Positions 51,222 to 56,511 of a stretch of DNA of 56,511 nucleotides are shown here, in pieces; positions within the stretch are counted from its first letter, which is position 1; every line of letters begins with the position of its first letter. The notes below the pieces were generated by a model. That model had not been told where the DNA came from and ran no database searches. It saw nothing but the letters and a program-made list of their open reading frames with translations. Where the stretch lies: the NCBI GenBank assembly GCA_964581605.1, contig CAZOPF010000027.1, positions 1 to 56,511 of the forward strand, in the 5' to 3' direction. Position numbers and translations under genes: made by a program. Source of the DNA: CAADGU01 sp964581605. GTDB lineage: Bacteria > Chloroflexota > Anaerolineae > Promineifilales > Promineifilaceae.

Positions 51222-52679
51222 ATGGACGAGCAAGACCCCTTTCTTTTTGAACCTGAGCCGGCACCTGTTATTTGGGTAGAACCAGAGCATCGGCGGCCGT
51301 CTGGCTGCTGGATCATGGTGGCCGTCGTCGTAATTTTCTCGCTCTTAGGAACATCCATATCCGGGGCGATCTGGCTGCTTTCTACACGAGAAGGCAACCA
51401 ACCAGTGCCAACGGCCGTGCCTGCTACCCCCACGCTGGCTCCGCTTACCCGGGTAGACGAAACAGAATCTACGGCCGTACCCATCCCCCCCATCCCTACA
51501 GTCAACCCCCTGGCTGTTAATCGCATTGCTTATATAGATAATGACGGCCAGATTGTCACCATTGCACCTGATGGCAGTGGGGCTCGTCAGTTGACCGACG
51601 GCGAAGCCATATTCCAGTTTCCCGCCTGGTCGCCAGACGGCCGTCAGGTTGCAGCTATTGGCAGCAATGAGTTAGGCGGTTCTGTTTTTACCGTTACGGA
51701 TGCTGACAATGGAGAACCTCAAGCACTCTACTTAAGCCGACGGGCGGCTCCTTTTTATCTGTACTGGTCGCCAGACAGCCAGACGATTAGCTTTTTAGCA
51801 AACGATAGTGAAGGCATGGCACTATACCTCATACCAGCCAACGGTTCCACAGAAAGCCGCAAACGCACCACTGGCGGCCCGTTTTATTGGCAGTGGACGG
51901 CCGATAGCCAACAGCTTCTTATTCACAGCGGTTTTGCCGGGCCGGGAGCGCGGCTGGAATTGATTGAAGCGCCAGGCGATAGCGCGGGCGACCCCATTGC
52001 TGATCCTGGCTATTTTCAAGCGCCAGCCATTTCTGCCGATGGCCAACTGCTGGCATATGCCGAAGAAAGGGATGCTCTGGCCAGCCAGGTTGTGGTGAAT
52101 AACCTCACGGCCGGAAACAGCCAGAGCCAGCCTCACGAAGGGCAAAGCATCCTTAGCCTCAGCCCTGATGCTGAATGGCTGGCCTATATCAGCCCAGACA
52201 CCCCTGGCGAGACAGATTTTATTGGCCCGTTGCGGCTGATGAATACAACAACCGGAGAGATACGCCTGCTCAGTCGGAATCCGGTAGCCTCCTTTTTTTG
52301 GTCGCCAGACGGCCGTTACCTGGCCGCCCTTTTGCCCAATTTGCCCGGCAATGAGATCAATGCCAGTCTGATGGGCAAACCTGTGGCAAAAGTAGCATCA
52401 CAGAATAATTTGCCATTTCTCAATCTGGTTGTTTTTAATGTGGCCGATGGCAACGGCCGTGCGCTGCTCACCTTCACCCCCACCCTTACCTTTCTCACAC
52501 AACTGATGCCCTTTTTTGACCAGTACGCCTTCAGCCACCACCTCTGGTCGCCTGCCAGTGACGCCCTGGTGCTGCCGATGCTGGAAGACGGCCGTAGTTC
52601 CATCTACATCGTGCCCATTCACGGCGGCGGCAAACGCTTCCTGGCCGAAGGCAGTATGCCTTTCTGGAGCCAGCAATAA
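51222..52679 (+). CDS. Membrane-anchored TolB-like beta-propeller protein
   Basis: 485 residues. Short cytosolic N-terminus, one membrane helix (CWIMVAVVVIFSLLGTSIS, about 27-45), a Pro/Thr linker, then six or so TolB/WD40-type blades with the repeated SPDGRQVAA, SPDSQTISF and SPDGRYLAAL pattern from about residue 100 on. The family binds peptides or sugars outside the cell; no enzyme motif. Probably leaderless. Several ACGGCCGT octamers encode the Asp-Gly-Arg of the SPDGR blade motif. Confidence 0.85.
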   Translation: MDEQDPFLFEPEPAPVIWVEPEHRRPSGCWIMVAVVVIFSLLGTSISGAIWLLSTREGNQPVPTAVPATPTLAPLTRVDETESTAVPIPPIPTVNPLAVNRIAYIDNDGQIVTIAPDGSGARQLTDGEAIFQFPAWSPDGRQVAAIGSNELGGSVFTVTDADNGEPQALYLSRRAAPFYLYWSPDSQTISFLANDSEGMALYLIPANGSTESRKRTTGGPFYWQWTADSQQLLIHSGFAGPGARLELIEAPGDSAGDPIADPGYFQAPAISADGQLLAYAEERDALASQVVVNNLTAGNSQSQPHEGQSILSLSPDAEWLAYISPDTPGETDFIGPLRLMNTTTGEIRLLSRNPVASFFWSPDGRYLAALLPNLPGNEINASLMGKPVAKVASQNNLPFLNLVVFNVADGNGRALLTFTPTLTFLTQLMPFFDQYAFSHHLWSPASDALVLPMLEDGRSSIYIVPIHGGGKRFLAEGSMPFWSQQ

Positions 52680-52684
52680 CTGCA

Positions 52685-52712
52685 TTGCTATCCCTTCTGC
52701 TTCCGCTATAAT
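52685..52712 (+). promoter_or_regulatory. Promoter TTGCTA-16-TATAAT
   Basis: TTGCTA (52685-52690), 16-base spacer, TATAAT (52707-52712). It drives the solute-binding lipoprotein, and probably the TIR-STING gene behind it. GGGAGGG ribosome binding site follows. Confidence 0.7.
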
Positions 52713-52744
52713 CCGCTCCATTCTGTCTGCATTGGGAGGGTGAA

Positions 52745-54280
52745 ATGTCAAAGAAGTACACCCCGTTTATCCGGTTGTGGCTGGCGCTGGCCCTCGGCAG
52801 CACGATCTTCGTATCTTGTGGGGCAGAGGAAACGGCCGTTCCCACCGCCACCATCACCCCTTTGCCCGCTGCAATTTCCCTCACAACCCCATCACCATCA
52901 GCCACGGCCGTGCCGCCAACCAGCACAAACACAGCCACGGCCGTGCCGCCAACCAGCACAGCAACACCGCCCTCCACCGCCACACAAACACCCTCCCCAA
53001 CACCCACCTTTACCCCCAGCCCACCCCCTACCGCCACCCCTGATGAGGTTGTTTACGGCCGTCTGGATGAAATCCTCCTCACCGGCCGCCCTGTCACCTT
53101 TTGGCACAATTATGATGGTTTTGCCGCTACCATCCTGAACGAAATCGCCACAGACTTCAACCAGTCCAACCCCTATGGCATCACCGTTCAGCCCATTGCC
53201 TGGGAACGATTTAGCGATTTGCAAGATGCTGTGCAAATCGGGCTGGCTGAGGGTGAAGAGCTGCCTGCGCTGGCGGCCGCCTACCCAGACCATACGCTCG
53301 GTTATGCGGCCAAAGATGGCGTGGTGGATATGCGGCCGTATCTGCACCACTCCTTATATGGTCTAAGCGAGAGCGATACGGCCGACTTTTTCCCTTATGC
53401 CCAGATACAAACAGAAACACCACTCTTCGGTTTGCCCTTACACCGCACATTAGAATTGCTATACATCAATAATGGCTGGCTGGCCTCTCTTAATTTACCA
53501 TTTGCCGGCGCGCCGCAAACGCCAGAGGAGTTTGCCCAGGCGGCCTGCGCCGCCGCCGACCCGGCACAGGGCAAGATAGGGTATGAAATTGAACCGACCA
53601 GCGGCAACTTCCTGGCCTGGATTCATACCTATGGCGGCGATGTGTATGATGAGGCCGGCCAGAATTTCACCTTCAACACGCCAGAAGTTATGGCAGCTAT
53701 GACAATGCTGCAACAGTTGGTGCAAGATGGCTGCGCCGCACCTGCCTCCGGCTTCTCCTATCAAGACCACTTTGCCAGCCAGCACACATTATTTGGGCCA
53801 GGCACCACACGCGGTCTGTATTTTTACGGCCGTGCTATCAACCAGTACAACGCCGAACCCTTTTCCTGGTCGGTAGCACCGCTGCCTTACACAGGCAAAT
53901 TGCCGGCATTGCTGCTTTCTGGCCCCAACGTTAATCTGCTGCGCACTGATCCGGAAACACAACTGGCCGCCTGGCTTTTTCTGGCTCACTTTTATTCGCC
54001 AGAAGTGCAGGCGCGTTGGGCGCAGGTGAACAGCTATTTGCCGGCCCGTGCGGCCGCTGCTTCTTTCTTAAATGAGACCTTTGCCGCAGACCCGGCGTAT
54101 GCGGCGGCCTTCGCCCTGCTGCCATATGGCGCTGACCCACCGGCCCCCACTGGCCGCTATGAGGTGTGGCAGGCGGTGGTTGACGCTTACGGCCGTATCC
54201 TGCAAAATGAAGAGGTCACGGCCGTCTTGCAAACCCTGGACGAGACGCTCAATCAATTACCAAAAGGAGCTACACCCTGA
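52745..54280 (+). CDS. Extracellular solute-binding lipoprotein (family 1)
   Basis: 511 residues. Lipobox FVSCG, a Thr/Pro stalk of about 70 residues with an internal ~35-base tandem repeat carrying two octamers (52900-52970), then a MalE/UgpB-like binding protein. Its opening GRPVTFWHNYDGFAATILNEIATDFN is followed by LPLHRTLELLYINNGWL, NGWLASL-type strand breaks, and FLAWIHTYGGDVYDEAGQNF. It would deliver an oligosaccharide or related solute to an ABC transporter, but no permease is adjacent. Its TGA stop overlaps the ATG of the TIR-STING gene by one base. Confidence 0.88.
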   Translation: MSKKYTPFIRLWLALALGSTIFVSCGAEETAVPTATITPLPAAISLTTPSPSATAVPPTSTNTATAVPPTSTATPPSTATQTPSPTPTFTPSPPPTATPDEVVYGRLDEILLTGRPVTFWHNYDGFAATILNEIATDFNQSNPYGITVQPIAWERFSDLQDAVQIGLAEGEELPALAAAYPDHTLGYAAKDGVVDMRPYLHHSLYGLSESDTADFFPYAQIQTETPLFGLPLHRTLELLYINNGWLASLNLPFAGAPQTPEEFAQAACAAADPAQGKIGYEIEPTSGNFLAWIHTYGGDVYDEAGQNFTFNTPEVMAAMTMLQQLVQDGCAAPASGFSYQDHFASQHTLFGPGTTRGLYFYGRAINQYNAEPFSWSVAPLPYTGKLPALLLSGPNVNLLRTDPETQLAAWLFLAHFYSPEVQARWAQVNSYLPARAAAASFLNETFAADPAYAAAFALLPYGADPPAPTGRYEVWQAVVDAYGRILQNEEVTAVLQTLDETLNQLPKGATP

Positions 54281-55239
54281 TGATTCCCGCCCGTATCTTT
54301 ATCGCTTCTTCGTCAGAAGGGAAACCCGTTGCCCAGGCAGTCAAACAGCAGTTCGCCGATTTTGAACAGGTTGATATCTGGTACGAAGATGTCTTCCAAA
54401 TCAACCACAGCTACTTTGATTCGCTCAATCGCGCCGCCAACTTATATGATTTCGCCATTGTCTGCCTCACACCAGATGATCTACTCAGTTCACGCGGGCA
54501 AGAACAGATGGCACCGCGAGATAATGTATTATTTGAATTAGGCCTGTTTATGGGGCGATTAGGCACTAATCGGGCTTTTGTGGTAGCAGATGAAAAAACT
54601 CGCATTCTGTCTGACCTGCAAGGAATTACCCTGGCTACCTACCGCCACCCCACAACAGGTTCTATGATGTCTGCCGTGGGAAATGCCTGCGCCAAGATTC
54701 GCAACGTTATTGAAGCCGAGTTAGCAAAAAGCAGTTTGGGATTCCTGCCCTCCACTTCATTGGCTATTGGCTATTTCAATAACTTTGTTGTCAAAGTGGT
54801 TGAAGGACTTGAGGATGAAGAGCCTGATTTGATAGATTTGGGGGATGGTTCCAGCCCGGTGCATCTGGATTTCAAAGATTATCATTTGCGTATTCTTATC
54901 CCGGCCCGATTGGTGGAGTTAGAAAACCGCAATCTCAAGAACAAAGTGCGTGACCTCAAACAAGTGCAGATCAAGACAAAATATCGCAGTTTTCCCTTTT
55001 TCATAGGCGGCAATTTTGAACCTGACGCAGCGGCCACGTTGCAGCTAATAGATATACCAACCACGATCAGAGCTTCCAAAGAGATCATTGAAAAGATATT
55101 CCCAGACACTGGTTTAGGCGGCAATAAACAAGAGCGTGAGGCACTTGAGGAACGCGAAATCAAAAACTTCAAGAAAGCATTAGAATATCTGGTTGCTGAA
55201 CAGGGGTACAATGACAACATTTCTATTGAGTGGCTTTGA
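54280..55239 (+). CDS. cap12: TIR-STING effector (Cap12-like)
   Basis: 319 residues. The N-terminal 140 match the TIR-like domain of bacterial STING effectors: ARIFIASSSEGKPVAQAV, VDIWYEDVFQ, FAIVCLTPDDLLSSRG, and PRDNVLFELGLFMGRLG with the likely catalytic Glu near residue 86. Residues about 155-319 fit prokaryotic STING: FLPSTSLAIGYFNNFVVKVVEGL, a central sheet region, and YRSFPFFIG in the ligand-lid area. Characterised members bind c-di-GMP, form filaments and destroy NAD+ during phage infection (CBASS). No CD-NTase cyclase is in the window. It starts on the stop of a lipoprotein gene, and its composition is AT-richer with no octamer. Identification is from remembered patterns. Confidence 0.85.
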   Translation: MIPARIFIASSSEGKPVAQAVKQQFADFEQVDIWYEDVFQINHSYFDSLNRAANLYDFAIVCLTPDDLLSSRGQEQMAPRDNVLFELGLFMGRLGTNRAFVVADEKTRILSDLQGITLATYRHPTTGSMMSAVGNACAKIRNVIEAELAKSSLGFLPSTSLAIGYFNNFVVKVVEGLEDEEPDLIDLGDGSSPVHLDFKDYHLRILIPARLVELENRNLKNKVRDLKQVQIKTKYRSFPFFIGGNFEPDAAATLQLIDIPTTIRASKEIIEKIFPDTGLGGNKQEREALEEREIKNFKKALEYLVAEQGYNDNISIEWL

Positions 55240-55271
55240 GTGATTTTCATTTAAGCGTGCCATTACTGCCC

Positions 55272-56351
55272 ATGCTAAACGTGCCATACCAACCAATCTG
55301 GCCGCGTGCTATTCTGCATCTGGATATGGATGCCTTCTATGTGAATGTGCATTTGCTGGATCACCCGGAAGATGGTGGCCTGCCACTGGTAGTCGGGGGA
55401 CAGCCGGAACAGCGGGGGGTGGTGTCCTCGGCCAGTTATGAGGCGCGGAAATTGGGCATTCATTCGGCTATGAGTACGGCCGTTGCCCGGCGTTTCTGCC
55501 CTTCCCTCAAAATTGTGCCCGTCAATTGGGAGCGTGTGCGGGAATGTTCACGGCAGATGATGGACATCTTGCGCCAGTTTGGCCCGGCAGAGCAGATGAG
55601 CGTAGATGAAGCATATGTTGACCTGACCGCGTGGGATGAAGTGGTAGCCATGGCCGCGCAGATCAAGACGGCCGTCAAAACCCAGATGCATCTCCCCTGC
55701 TCCATTGGTCTGGCAACCAGCAAACTCGTTGCCAAAGTTGCTTCTGACCATGATAAACCAGAAGGGTTCACAGTGGTACCGCCCGGCACCGAGGCCGCTT
55801 TTTTAGCCCCGCTGCCCACCCGTGCCTTGTGGGGAATTGGCCCCAAGACGGCCGAAAAGCTGGCACAACAGAAAATCCACAGCTGCGGTGATCTGGCGGC
55901 CGCCGATCTCGCCATTCTGCGGTTGATTACGGGTAAGCAGGCGGCAGCCCTCAAAGAACGGGCGGCGGGCATTGACAACCGCCCCGTCCAGGCAAAACAT
56001 GCCCCGCCAAAGAGCATTAGCCAGGAGTGGACGTTTAATACAGATGTGGCTGATGCGGCCGTTTTAAGCGAACGACTGAAGAAGATGTGCCAGGACGTGG
56101 CCGAGACGCTGCAACAACAAAAGCTGGTAGCTCATACCGTGAGCGTCAAGTTCCGTTGGGCAGATTTCACCACCTATACCCGGCAAAAGTCAGTGCTTGC
56201 CCCTTTGGATGATGCGGCCGCCTTGTATCAAATAGCTTACACGCTTTGGGACGAACATTGGCCGCGCGATAAGAAACTACGTTTGCTGGGGGTAGCCGTC
56301 AGCAAACTGGATCATACGGAAATCAGGCAGTTAGGCTTTGGGTTTGGTTAA
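55272..56351 (+). CDS. dinB: DNA polymerase IV (Y-family)
   Basis: 359 residues from ATG 55272; a GTG at 55230 overlapping the TIR-STING stop is also possible. Error-prone lesion-bypass polymerase. Catalytic acidic residues in ILHLDMDAFYVNVH and MSVDEAYVDLT; finger motif ASYEARKLGIHSAMST; the thumb/HhH region is LWGIGPKTAEKLAQ; the C-terminal little-finger domain is present (VSVKFRWADFTTYT). No C-terminal beta-clamp motif (QLxLF) is obvious; the end is EIRQLGFGFG. Follows the STING gene with a 32-base gap. Confidence 0.95.
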   Translation: MLNVPYQPIWPRAILHLDMDAFYVNVHLLDHPEDGGLPLVVGGQPEQRGVVSSASYEARKLGIHSAMSTAVARRFCPSLKIVPVNWERVRECSRQMMDILRQFGPAEQMSVDEAYVDLTAWDEVVAMAAQIKTAVKTQMHLPCSIGLATSKLVAKVASDHDKPEGFTVVPPGTEAAFLAPLPTRALWGIGPKTAEKLAQQKIHSCGDLAAADLAILRLITGKQAAALKERAAGIDNRPVQAKHAPPKSISQEWTFNTDVADAAVLSERLKKMCQDVAETLQQQKLVAHTVSVKFRWADFTTYTRQKSVLAPLDDAAALYQIAYTLWDEHWPRDKKLRLLGVAVSKLDHTEIRQLGFGFG

Positions 56352-56385
56352 TAGCCAGGTGCCAGTTAGTCACTCAGCTTCTCCA

Positions 56386-56511
56386 CTACGACAGTCGCCG
56401 CAGCCCCACATACTCTAAAACGGCCAGGACGGCCACTACACTGGTATACGCCCATCGGTTTAGCAAACCAAGTGCCACCACACCCGCCAGCAATGTCAAT
56501 GCCAGGCGGTC
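56386..56511 (-). CDS. C-terminal end of a membrane protein, cut by window edge
   Basis: The minus strand is open for 41 codons to a stop at 56386: LALTLLAGVVALGLLNRW, then YTSVVAVLAVLEYVGLRRLS, two hydrophobic helices with positively charged ends. The start lies outside the window. It is convergent with dinB. Not identifiable. Confidence 0.5.
   Translation of the reverse strand, partial: DRLALTLLAGVVALGLLNRWAYTSVVAVLAVLEYVGLRRLS

Noticed and set aside
54280..55239. Absence of ACGGCCGT as proof of transfer of the STING gene
   Set aside because: Octamer-free stretches of 1.5-3 kb occur over ordinary genes (for example about 48000-50970), so only the lower GC is suggestive.

Overview
The window reads as one scaffold of a free-living, GC-rich filamentous-type Chloroflexota bacterium, most likely in or near Anaerolineae (inference). 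The reasons are many lipoproteins on long Thr/Pro stalks, secreted proteins carrying a YLPxxxK-type motif, NuoB/NuoCD/NuoI genes away from the membrane subunits, and the general gene style. No rRNA, tRNA, CRISPR array, phage or insertion sequence was recognised. Two 100-N gaps (24650-24749 and 43416-43515) both fall inside low-complexity repeats.

Layout. 1-4400: a small membrane protein, formate-THF ligase (fhs), and two toxin-antitoxin modules embedded in duplicated DNA. 4400-9700: a large secreted multidomain protein, a zone of broken lipoprotein and antitoxin pieces, and an intact lipoprotein. 9900-16600: glycosyltransferase, PfkB kinase next to S-adenosylhomocysteine hydrolase (methyl-cycle salvage), a PAP2-like membrane protein, an acyl carrier protein, a lipoprotein and a zinc alcohol dehydrogenase. 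16600-19050: two minus-strand surface or secreted proteins. 19100-26800: a housekeeping run (coaBC, a stand-alone death-like effector-associated domain, DUF423, rhodanese, HMG-CoA lyase, aat, prs, alpha/beta hydrolase) with one opposed aminotransferase. 26850-33000: an anchored propeller-like protein, polyphosphate kinase, and a CapA-like lipoprotein. 33000-37300: a DapA-thioredoxin-like fusion, a TetR-controlled NAD(P)-binding protein, a third toxin-antitoxin module and an HD-domain protein. 37300-43250: a minus-strand block ricT, mrp, nuoI, nuoCD, nuoB, iscX-like (Fe-S and complex I). 43700-52700: queuosine-tRNA mannosyltransferase-like protein, ThuA/Gfo pair, SulP-STAS-rhodanese transporter, glpX and membrane proteins. 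52700-56511: a solute-binding lipoprotein, a TIR-STING defence effector overlapping its stop codon, DNA polymerase IV, and the end of a membrane protein.

Three genome-scale signals stand out. (1) The 8-bp palindrome ACGGCCGT occurs about 105 times by hand count, where roughly 1-2 are expected by chance. It behaves like the cyanobacterial HIP1 element but with another sequence. (2) Most spacers between co-directional genes hold arrays of 7-8 bp units followed by their inverted copies. Each spacer has its own unit, as in cyanobacterial STRR repeats. (3) All three toxin-antitoxin modules are bracketed by direct repeats. In two cases the repeat is the 3' end of the neighbouring host gene, which suggests TA cassettes that insert at gene ends without breaking the host. 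The TIR-STING gene is the clearest immune effector; no cyclase partner is visible in the window.
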